The notes under the pieces were generated by a model. That model was not told the DNA's origin and made no database searches. It saw nothing but the letters and a program-made list of their open reading frames with translations. A stretch of 64,000 nt of DNA from Halichondria panicea (taxonomy: Eukaryota; Porifera; Demospongiae; Suberitida; Halichondriidae): positions 15,372,198 to 15,436,197 of the forward strand of contig NC_087377.1 of assembly GCF_963675165.1 (NCBI RefSeq), read 5' to 3'. How positions within the stretch are numbered: the first letter of the stretch is position 1; each line of letters begins with the position of its first letter. Positions 22,431 through 33,900 of the stretch are shown piece after piece. Made by a program: the position numbers and the translations under genes.

Positions 22431-24840
22431 TAGGTTTCGTATGAGTCCCAAAAATGTTGTGTTATATAAGTCTTATTCCCTATTATATATGTGTCCACAG
22501 TGCATAATTATAAATGTTCTGACTGGTCACAGTGCGTAACTGTTCTGACTGGTCACAACCACTACTATTAATACGTTAACTATGGCATTCATGCACATTA
22601 ATTTTGCTGAAGGCACTTAGACTGCATGCATGCATACAAACATGCAGGTGCCTTATCAATTGTACATTTACAATGCTTCTTACATGTAGCAGTGTTGGAG
22701 ATCGATTGGTTGCAATTTAATAGTCAGAGAACAAATCGGTCGACAGAAAATTGTTCGACTGGCTTTACTGAGTGCATGTGCATGCATGGCTGGCCACTGA
22801 GTGGTTATGTACTGTGAGTGGCCTAGATCTATATAATTATATAGTCTAGATCTAGCATGCATGCAAGCTCGCAGCACAAAATAATAAAAATGCTAACAGC
22901 AATAAATTAATTATATATGAACGATAAGAATTGTAATCCACGTTCACTTCTAATATATATACATAATTATGGTGTGTGCCTGATTGACTTATAAATCGTA
23001 GACCTGAAATTTTTTGAAGCATCGAGAATAAATATTTTACCATGCATGCACATGCAGGTATAACTATAAATATTGCATGCTTGTTTTCAAAACAACAATT
23101 AAGGCACTACTTTATTAAGTTACTGTATGGCCTCTGCATGCTGTATGGCATGTTGCATCACTATAGCAACCATATATTGCACTGGGATTTTGTATGCACT
23201 AAATGCAGTAGATTTTGAGAAAGATATCTATACTTTTGGGGGGCCACCCAACCACCCAATAACTCATTTGGTCCCTTTTATAGGCTATACTATATACGTA
23301 CCTTTCATGTGGGAACAAAACCTAAGAAATTTACTATGTAATTCAACAAAACTATTGAAACACATGTCTTTTATTACAGGAAAAAATTGACTAATCATTG
23401 ACGTCATTGGGTAACAAGTTAGTTATTGCAGGCGCCCTCATGCAACATGCTATATATTGCACTGGAGCAATAATATAATGCCCAAGGGCCGCTCGTGCTG
23501 GATAATAACTAGTACATGTAACAAAACGTTAGCATGCAGTTAAAGTTTCACATATCAAGTTTCACATATATTCGTGGATACCCTTGATCCACTCTCTATA
23601 GTAATTGTTTGTTTACCTTAATTGGTTCGGTATGAGCTCCCCAAAAATGTTGGTAAGTCTTATTCTATGTGTGCATACTATAGATGTGTCTGTGCACGTT
23701 TATTTTGCTTAAGGCACTTGCATGACTACATGCATGCATACATACAAGGTGCTATTATTGTAGCTACATTCACTTTTACTGTAATGCTCTTAGCAACATT
23801 GGAATATTGGTTGCAATCTATACAAATTAGTCATCATGGCATACAGTTCTGACTTTATAGTGCATGTGGCTGGCCAGGAAGGGATCGATTTTCCGACCAT
23901 TGCGAGACCCATGCATTAAACACTATAAATCTATACATTAGTCGATCTAATGCAAGCTCCTGCGCAACCCAAATATTAGCCGAGAGACCAGTCTTGTTCA
24001 TCACTCTCATATATTGGTGGTTTGAATTATCACAGATTTGAGCTCCTGGCTCAGCTTAGCTACATTAGGCTAACAGCCATATAAGCCATAACAATTGTTC
24101 TGTTTCCTGAAATACCTAAGAGAGCCCTTCGTAGACCGGGAATCCAAAAAAAGTGACATAATAATTATAAGACGAAGACATAAACACAACACACAACTGA
24201 CACATGACGTAATTTATCATGATTCTCAGTGTTATCATTATCTTGCTGACATAATATTCACCTTCAGTATTATTTTTTGCCATGTAAGATTATTTCCGAT
24301 TATTGTTAGACACTTATTAAATTTTATATGCTAAAATTATTTTGAGCACAATATTTATCAGGGCCTATAATAATTATTATATAATATACGTCTTTCACGG
24401 GACATTCCCCTGGAATCTGTTCGCAGATTTCGCAATTTAGACTAATTCATGTGTGGTTTTCACACATAGTGCTGGCTATTGTGGCAAATGCATTTCCTGC
24501 ATTTTCCTGCATGATAGTTGCCACTAGTCACGCACTTGAGTGAAAACTATGCACATAATTATAATAGCTGCATGGTGTATGGCGGTGTAATCGTCTGTAT
24601 CTATGGTGTAATGAACACAGAACTCCTATATATGCCTTGATGCACATGCGCTACATGCTTCATTTGTGTTAGTCTATATGAATGTCTGCATGCAATTGTG
24701 TTATTTTCATTTGTGAAAGCTACTGTCCATCCAAGCCTTGAAGTCTGCATGGTATCCTGATTAGATCACTATATAGCTACTCACAGTTGCAAAAAGAATT
24801 AGATATCTTGTATCTATCACTTCAGTGCACAGCGGATGCC

Positions 24841-24910
24841 ATGTCTGCGATTCTACTGAGAACTTTTGCTCTTTGCCTGTTTATACAAGCAGTCAAGTCG
24901 TCTGAATATG
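24841..24910 (+). CDS. Signal-peptide exon, probable first exon of gene 2
   Basis: ATG at 24841 opens 23 codons plus one base, then GTACGT. The product starts MSAILLRTFALCLFIQ, followed by AVKSSEY, a typical cleavable signal peptide with a likely cut after VKS. It ends in phase 1, matching the acceptor at 31685 (next codons EITSHPMD). The exon has the same size and phase as the first exon of gene 3 (70 bp) and nearly that of gene 4 (67 bp). It could instead belong to an unseen gene within the following 6.8 kb. Confidence 0.65.
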
Positions 24911-27900
24911 GTACGTATAAAAAATTATATAATTATATCCATAATACCATATAGCGGGTAATTTTCGTGGGGCAAAATATTCGTGGTTTTCGTGGTTGAA
25001 GGTCTGACTACGAATATATTACCCACGAATGAAACAACCTTGTCTACCTTTACCTGCAGTGCATGCAAGCAGCAACCACGAAAATATTATCCACGAAATG
25101 ACTAAATACTGCTCAATCACGAATATTTTGTCCCCCGAAAATTACCCGCTATACGGTATAACTTGTGGTGTTGTCATGCTGTTCTTAATTCAGCATGCAT
25201 GCATGCATGCATGTTACATGTATAGGTAGTTTGTCATGCATGTCGGCATAGCAAAGTACGTATATATACGAAATACTATTATAGTGATATGCTCTCAGTA
25301 TGATGTTGTATAATTATTATATAATTATCGCAATATTGTATGTGGCTCTCTCAGTCAAATGATGATGTTATAATTATGGTTTATAGGTGAGGAAATGATT
25401 CCTTGCAGGCTTTAAATGTTTATGATTGGCTGTACTGTATATAAGTGAACGAAGAGCTGCAACATATATAGGTGCATGGTTATTGTTAATTAAGATTGCA
25501 TGGGTGATCGAGAAAAGACTAACGTGTATCCTTTGGGACTTTGTCAAACATTTATATATAGATACCGTGTAGCTGGTAATTTCTGGGGGGCAAAATTCGT
25601 GGTTTTCGTCGTTGAAGCCCCCACGAATTAATAAAGTGACCTTGCTTACCTTTACCTGCATGCAGTGCAAGCAGCAACCACGATAATATTACGAATCAAT
25701 ATTGCTCAATCACGAATGTTTGCCCACATAAAATACCTGCTGAGTTAGTACCAAAATCATGTGGGCGTGACAACTTGTCATGCTGCAGGAACAGAGAGGT
25801 TGGACACGCATCATCATGATGCGTTCAGTCATGTGACCTTTATAGAATTCCTTTGAGGTCAAAGGTGAGAATGTAAAAGCTTATCAGTGCAAGCAAGCAA
25901 AGGCGTATAAAAGTATTAAGAGAGAGGAATGCAATAGCAACAAATGAGCACAGAGTTCAAACGTTGGCAGATTGTGCACGATTGTGCTAAAAATATTTTT
26001 AGCACTTCATGCAAATTCACACATTCATCCACCCATGCACGTTTGAATTCTGCTAGCTACATGTACTATAGATAGTGAGTTGCATGCCTCTTCCTTTGGT
26101 GCAATTCAAGCTAGAGAACGCTAAATCATTTAGCATTCTATCAAGGGTGTATAAACGCCCTTAGTTCTAGTATTTGGTAATGATCGTTTCTCACACTTCA
26201 TTCTACCTCTAGGCGTAGCCGCACGAGGGATACCAGAGAAGGTGGTACGACAGGCGCGGTGGCAGCTCAAGTAATAAAAAAAACAAAAAAAACAGGCATC
26301 AGTGTTGGGAGTGGGTGCTTTTTCAGTCTCTTTTCCTGTTTTCTGATGCTCTGTATCACTTCTGTGCTCTTTTTGCAGTGAAGCTGAGGGTCAGGAGGTT
26401 GTCAGTGTTCATATTTAATGCATCAAACAGGCATCAGTGTTGGGAGTGGGTGCTTTGAGCAGAGTATTGCATATGTAGAAGTGTACTGCACCACCATAAT
26501 TATAAGCCTGTTCAGGCTTGTATAAAGTCGTTTTGGTTTCAAAAACGGTTGTCACACTTTTCTTCAGTTATAGCGGTGCATGTTTCCTCTTCTGATACAC
26601 TGGAACATGATAGAAAGCAAGCACATGCTGTTTATCCTTCAGAACTATCCATTTTCAAAACGGGTTGCTGGTTGTCAACGTTTTTCTTGTCTTTTTTTCT
26701 TGTCTGTTCTCTACAAAATCTTTAAGTAGCCTTCTGCAAGCTCTCTTGGTGTTCTAGAGTCTTATTTCTTTGTCTTTCTAGCTGTTTTCTTTCTCTTAAA
26801 CTCGTCTTCAACTGGGATAACTCAATTTTGTTGCTACGCATTCTTCTGGTTGATAAAGCAACCGCATGTTGCGCATGCGCAGATTCAACCTGCATTTTGG
26901 TTGCCAAGCAATAAATGCATTATCCCATGGATACTGATGATTATCACTTGTTCGTGCCTAGTAACTGTCACTCGTGCAGTTACTGGCACAGACTCGTGAT
27001 AATCTTCAGTATCCATAGGGATAATATCATATTATTGCTTTTTAATAAGTGCTGACATCAGCGTTTTACATTCAAATTGCACAGGAAGCAACTCATCACC
27101 GATATTTTTCCTTATTTACTGATTCAGTCCGTATCCTAGGTGATGTCCAGTAATTATATTATATAATTACTTCCCCCAGGCACTATTCTTATAATCTACT
27201 TCCTCAGCAGATTTGAATTGATATGATGCATCTTGACAAAATTTGGTAACTAGCTGAAGCCTGTAGTCAAATTCTTGCTCTGTGCTTTCTCAGTAGTCAA
27301 GGCTGTGGCTCAGAAGTAGAGGATTACAAGTAGACTGTGGTGTTGTTGACAATAACAGACTAGTTCAGAGCTACAGTACAGTAACAGCTACAGTACAGGT
27401 AGCTAGCTAGCTAGCTACATGTACAAACCTCGCAGCTGCATTTAGTGGTGGGCGGGTCTGGTCAAAGTTTATGCATGGCTTCCAGCTAGCTGAACCTATA
27501 GCTAGCTCATGTAGCTCCACAGTAGTACTGCTAGTTCTATGCCTGTAACTGTTCTCTAACTGCATAATTCTGAGGCTGTGAGAGCAAGTTTGACTGTCTC
27601 CACTGATGTTCAAATGACTGTTTTGCTGTTTTTGCAGTAAATAAATCAGTTGTTGACTGGTTGCCTAGTAATTATGGTTTATAAACAACCTCAGCCTCGG
27701 GCTGCGCCCTCGGCATTGGTTGTTTATAAGCCATAATTACTAGTCAACCAGTCAATAACTATAACATATCGCACACCCGGAAGTATTATTGCACACTTGT
27801 TATTGCACACTAGGAAGTGATTCTTATTTGGAATAAAACGTTTTCAGCAGTGAGAGAACAAGAAAAACATAGTTTACACACTTACAATCATGCATTGCAA

Positions 27901-30900
27901 TGTTTATCAGTCTCTTTTCTTGTTTTCTGATGCTCTGTATCACTTCTGTGCTCTTTTTGCAGTGAAGCTGAGGGTCAGGAGGTTTTCAGTGTTCATATTT
28001 AATGCTAGCCTACCAGGCCGATTAAAATACGGCCTGGTCTCTATTGCATGGGTGATAGTGCACATGCACAAACTGAGTTCCCCAGAATCTAGGGAATTCG
28101 TTCACGTTAGTAAACCTTTGTAAAATTATACCGTAAACTAGTTTGTTTACTAGTTTCTTTCCGTATTATTTTTAAAGGGTTTCTGACAGACTATGGCAAG
28201 TCTTTGACTTTGTGCTTCCAACTGCAACCATAGGACCATCGTAGAGAGCCTCTTCTGGCTTTAGACAAGTGTGTAAGCCTTCTTGACAACACAATAGAGG
28301 GCATAAAGCCACAGGAGACAAGTATTTGTTAAACTCTCTCTCCTGTGAAGCTGTGGCTTATATTCTTTATAATATTGTGTTGTCGAGAAGGTTTGCACAC
28401 TATTATGAAACCAGAAGAGGCTCACATCTACCTCTACGATGGTCCTATGGTTGCAGTTGGAAGCACAAAGTCAAAGACTTGCCATAGTCTGTCAGAAACC
28501 CAGTTCAAAACATCACGACCATCCAATCATCATAGAGGTAGATGAGAGCCTCTTCTGGCTTCGTGTGCAAGCCTTCTCAACACAACACCATAGAGAAGGC
28601 CACAGCTAGCTAGCTAGCTAGGCTATAAAAAGCTTCATATAATAGTAGTTAGTACATGGGCGTGGACTGCCACGCCTATAATTAATTACACATGCAATAG
28701 GTACCAGGCCGTATTTAAATCGGCCTGGATTCGAGGCTAATTTAATGCATCAAACAGGCATCAGTGTTGGGAGTGGGTGCTTTGTCGCACATGTAGAAGT
28801 GTACTGCACCACCATATAAGCCTGTTCAGGCTTGTATAAAGTCGTTTTGGCTTCAAAAACGGTTGTCACACTTTTCTTCAGTTATACCGGTGCATGTTTC
28901 CTCTTCTGATACACTGGAGCATGATAAAAAGCAAGCACATGCTGTTTATCCTTCAGAACTATCCATTTTCAAAACGGGTTGCTGGTTGTCAACGTTTTCT
29001 TGTTTTTTTTCTTGTCTGTTCTCTACAAAATCTTTAAGTAGCCTTCTGCAAGCTCTCTTGGTGTTCTAGAGTCTTATTTCTTTGTCTTTCGAGAACTCAA
29101 TTTTGTTGCTACGCATTCTTCTGGTTGATAAAGCAACCGCATGTTGCGCATGCGCAGATTCAACGTGCATTTTGGTTGCCAAGCAATAAATGCATTATCC
29201 CATGGATACTGATGATTATCACTCGTCCGTGCCTAGTAACTATCACTGTGCCTTGCAGGCACTCGTGCAGTTACTGGCACAGACTGTGATAATCCATAGT
29301 CATAATTATTACTGATTTAATTTCTACGTGAATTGCTGCGCATGAGCAAAAGACAGGTACCCAGACAAGACACAGAGACTCTTGAGGCCACAGGCACGCC
29401 TACAGCACTATAGCAGGCCAGAGGAGCTCAGATGGGGACCTTCTGAGCCTGAGATCACACAGGCACGTCTTTTGCAGGAGGTCACAGCAACTTCTTGCAT
29501 GGATAGGACAGTAAATCACTGAATACTTGTCTACTTGCGTTCAGCATGGTCTTGACAATGTATCTCGTGATAATAAACCAGGACAACACAAAGACCAGAC
29601 ACTACGGCAGGTCAGAGCAGCTCAGATGAAGACGTCTGAGGTCACACAGGTACCCTTAGTTACAACATTAACAGGTCAGAGCAGCTTACATGCTAAGGAT
29701 TGTTCAGTGCTTGTTAGCCTTGTAACTTGGGTCCAGCAAGAAACAGTATAGTATTGTGATAATATCTCCTTCCTCCTAACCTTGCTCCTCGAGTCCTGTT
29801 GGTTTGTACAGACACACCTTTTCCCATGCTGTGTAAAATGATGGGCCATGTTGATAACATTATGTTGCTCATATAGATAGGTTTAACTCTATAAGTACCT
29901 CATCGTTGGATGTAACTTCGGTTAGAGCAGTTCAAGAAAGGCTGCCTTGTTAGATGAGTTGGAATCTATCATACTGCAAGCTGATTTCTGGGCTGGAGCT
30001 ATCACCATTGTAAAGCAGGCAACAGCCTAAAAACATTTCGTCAGTGCAACTGCATGAGCAACATTCATGGCAATGTGATGCAATTACACACTACGGCTCA
30101 AACGATTTCTTGTAATTTTTTTTAATAAACATGTAATGAATAATTATTGTGAGTGACTGAGGCTGAGGTATAGATATGGCAGGGTAATGTGAAGCTATAA
30201 TTATTCAGAGTTTAGACAGAGAGGTTGGAGTCCGCAGTGGTGAGGTCCACGGAAGCAGCTAGATGGCCGTTGAAGGATGACTTCGAAGAACTAGCGCCTC
30301 TCAGACACATGATGGAGGATCTGAGTAGTAAGAATGATATTCTACATCTTAGCCAGCCAATGGTGGTGCTGTATGGTTGCTTCCATTTGTCCGAGAGCAT
30401 GCTGGCCAGGCGTTTGTAGAAGGCTCCAGCTGCTGGGCCAAGGCCACCTGTGGTAGCGAAGACCAGGGGGGTAAAAGAGGAGTGCTCCACTTCTCTTATA
30501 CGCTGTTTGTAGCGCCTCTTTTTCAGGTTCTCATGGTGGCAATAAGATGCGGTTAGAGAGGAGTGTCTGTTCAAGGGAGAAAATGGGTTGAAAACCCTAA
30601 CGTTAAAGAACGCTCTCTCGAAAGAACTTCCCCAAAAACCATTAGCCACTACATCAAGACGGGCACCGTTCTGTCGATCTGCTGTGGTTCTGTTGAATCT
30701 TTCGCTTGTGATGGGTTGTAGAGACGGTTCAGTGGCCATTCCATGGCAAGTTTCTTTTAATAGCGATGCTGTGATATCTCTCAGCTCGTTGTATTCTACT
30801 TGGCTATAATTGAAATGGCTAGCATTGATTACCCTGATACACAATTTGCGCACGCTCGCCCCAAACATGCTCTGCATGCTCCTAGTTTATAATTGGGGCT

Positions 30901-33900
30901 TACCTATATAGTGTGCAACGTTGAGATTTTATCTGTCTGTCTGTGTTGTCTGGATCGGCACGATATTATTAGTTTTTTTGTACTTGTGACCCTTTACCAA
31001 ACTTTTACATGAATTATTGCGAGCTACACCATAGATAGTATACAATGTAGAAGCAGAGGATGTTATAGCCTCTCACTCGGGGTCCATACTGTATACGAAC
31101 TGCATGATTGAACTTATATTGTATATGGCAGCGAGACTATATAGCCTCTCACCTGCTCACGTTCTATAATTATAAAATTACCTTATAAGGTGACATACTT
31201 TCACAGGTAGTGCGATTTTTCACTGTATAGCTCTGTGTAGTGATAATAAACGTTGCTTGGTCTACAAGCCAAACTATATACTTTACATTAATTTAACAAA
31301 TCCATATCTCGGCTATGAACTGTATCAAACAATCATGAACTTAACCGCTTAATTCCGCTCGCCCCATGACACCTTGTGTCACTCTAGTAAAGAATTTCAG
31401 TGAAACAGACAGTAGTGATGACTCAGTACGAGTAGTACTCATTAGCCTCTAATAGGCTGCTACCTTTTGCACTAGTTGTGGGAATAAAATGTAAGGGGAT
31501 TCTTACATTCTGCAAAAACTAATAAATTCACTCAAAACACATGTCTTTTAATAGGGAAAAATTAAAAGAGTTTCACATCATTGGGCAACAAGTTAGTTAT
31601 TGCAGGCGCCCTCGTGCAATATGGCATATGCCTTCAATAACTATAACGATACATGTATATAATCTGTGTTTCTCCTATATCCCAGAAATTACCTCTCATC
31701 CAATGGATATGCTGAATGTCGATGCCGGTATCGATGTCACTTTTATTGTCGAAGTTAGTCCCACTATGACTGGCAGTGGCACTGGCAGTGGCGCAGTGCC
31801 AGTAATGGTACCGGTTAGAAAACGGAGTGTGGCCTTTGATGATCCAAAACTATTATCACCACTAAGTCTTGGTGAAGATGGTGGAGCTAGATCTAGACGT
31901 GATGCTGACGATGTTCTTTATCAGTGGAGGAAAGATGGAGTTGACATTGTAGACACTACATTTAAATACGTCGGTACGAATACTAGTAATCTGACAGTGC
32001 TCAGTGTGAACGATCCTGATGATGAGGGGGCTTACTCGGTGGTTATAGGTCAATCCCCCTCGTGTGACACCTCAGATGATGCTTTTCTCTCAATAAGTAA
32101 GCTATAGTTACACTTAAACAGTTTAGTGAGAGTGTTTCACATGTGTTTGATCGTGATGTGGTTTTCAGATGTATTTTTGAGTGAGCTGATACTGTAGTTA
32201 TATAGCATTGTTAAGCACAATGTTTGGGGTGTGTGGCATTTTTTATATTTGATATATATACGGGTTGTGTTGGTTGACCAGTCAGTGAGTGCCTTACAAT
32301 TAGGAGTCTATAGTATAGCCTACGGAGAGCTCTGTGTTCTGTAGCCATGGCTATAGTGTATACTGTGGAATTCTTCTGTCCAGGTGACTGTAATCCACTG
32401 GATCGTCCTACTGATGGTGAGATAGAATTCTCTTCTAGTCCCCTTAGCAATGGTAACTACACGACTGGAACAGTAGCAGACTACAACTGCGAGGGTGGAC
32501 TTGAGCTATTTGGAGACGCCACAAGGCATTGTCTGGCTGGGGGTGCTTGGAGTGGAAGCGAACCAATTTGCTCAGGTAATATTGAGGGGCATAATTTTTG
32601 CAGTTTTCAGACCTTGAACCTGTACGTTGGCCTAGATGTAGCTGTAGACTAGCTGTAGACTAAACCTAACCCCAAATTAACGCCGAGGGTTTGCACTTCA
32701 GCTAGTGCTCTGGTTATAAAAAAAAAGTGCTGTGATATAAAAATGATCACAGAGCAATCCACGAAATATTAATTTCAAAAATGTGGTGCTATAATTATTG
32801 TAGTGCTGGTTAGACTAAGTTTCTATATATAGCTACATTGTAAACATGTCTTTCTAGGAATTGGATTGGTCAGTATCCTAACCTATTTTGGAGAGTCACT
32901 TTCAGATAATGTGAATAATTAATTCAGAAATGTTGTATTTATTTATTCTTACAGATCCCTGTCCTGAACTTAGTTTGGAAGGTGGTTCAATAACCTATTC
33001 TAATGACCCTAACATGTTTGGAAATTTTTCCAATGGAACGTCAGCTTTGTTCGTCTGTACTGCTAATGGTGATGGTTTGGTCGGTGCCGCCATGCTTTTC
33101 TGTTTTCAGGGATTATGGAATAAAATGACACCACCACCGACACCAACATGTGAACGTGAGTTCCAGTTACTTGACCCTGAGTGCATGCTATAATTATCCA
33201 TACACCCTAAGGTCATACACACTGAGTGAGTGGTTTGTAATTATACTTTAATCCCTCTCTCTTCAGCCATAACCTGCCCTGCTCTGACAGACCCAAGTGA
33301 CGGTAGTATTGACTATAATGGAAACTCACCTGATGAAAGCGGCAACTACACCTTTGCTGTGGTGGCTACCTACAGATGTGACACTGGGTTTGTTCTGGTT
33401 GGTGGCAACAGAAGGACCTGTACTGGAGATGGGACAAGCGTCAATGGTGCTTTTGATGGAGTAGCTCCAACTTGTGACCGTGAGTGACCGTCACACTGGA
33501 TATATTATTCGCACTAGCCAGGGGTATATGACAATATTTTGCAATTATTTATATATACTGCTTTCTACATAGCTAATTATAGTTTTACTCACGTTCAAAT
33601 CCCATATCCATCCTACACCGTATCGTGTAAATATGTCTTACTATATATATATCTTGATCATTTGAGATACTTGTGCAAATAGACTTCTTGTTCTAATCAA
33701 CCTTGAGTGCTTGTACATAAAACATCTTGCAACGAGGCATGTTGTGCTTGTCGACAAATTGTGCACTCTCACAATATGGCCGTAAAACTCAATTAATGTT
33801 GACTTTATCTCCAGCTATCCAGTGCTCAGAGTTAACTGGTATTGCCAATGGAACCATCAGCTACAACCCTACTGGAACTGGATCGTTTGGATTTAACACT

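Larger units (their letters stand above)
20278..24840. other. Repeat-rich spacer between sulfotransferase 5' end and gene 2 exon 1
   Basis: No supported gene. It holds a local tandem duplication (20937-22430) with a MITE in one copy, a hairpin at about 21434-21486 (TAGCCTCGACTCCAGCC against GGCTTGGAATCGAGGCTA), and a segment around 23360-23455 that recurs at 31540-31628. The 87-residue frame at 23127-23390 ends in that repeat and shows no family signature. Gene 2 and the sulfotransferase are divergently oriented, so promoters of both may lie here, but I see no motif decisive enough to call. Confidence 0.5.
25741..30211. mobile_element. Nest of mobile elements in the presumed first intron of gene 2
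   Basis: A composite. A unit spanning about 26340-27023 recurs, split in two, at about 27905-28005 and 28740-29300. Landmarks are TTTTCTGATGCTCTGTATCAC and GGCATCAGTGTTGGGAGTGG. The split is caused by the insertion at 28006-28739. The unit ends in a hairpin (CCATGGATACTGATGATTATCAC against GTGATAATCTTCAGTATCCAT) at 26920-27023 and about 29195-29300. A separate 42-bp-arm palindrome lies at 27649-27759. Around 29360-29680, two diverged copies of a CAGGTCAGAGCAGCTCAGATG-like motif are seen. No intact transposase or reverse transcriptase is visible. Confidence 0.65.

Noticed and set aside
23127-23390. 87-codon frame with cysteine-rich start
   Set aside because: It runs into a repeat shared with 31540-31628 and has no signature. 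Frames of this length occur by chance in AT-rich spacers.
27890-28123. 77-codon frame in the mobile-element nest
   Set aside because: Built from a repeat unit that also occurs at 26340-26420 with frame breaks, and it crosses an element border at 28006.
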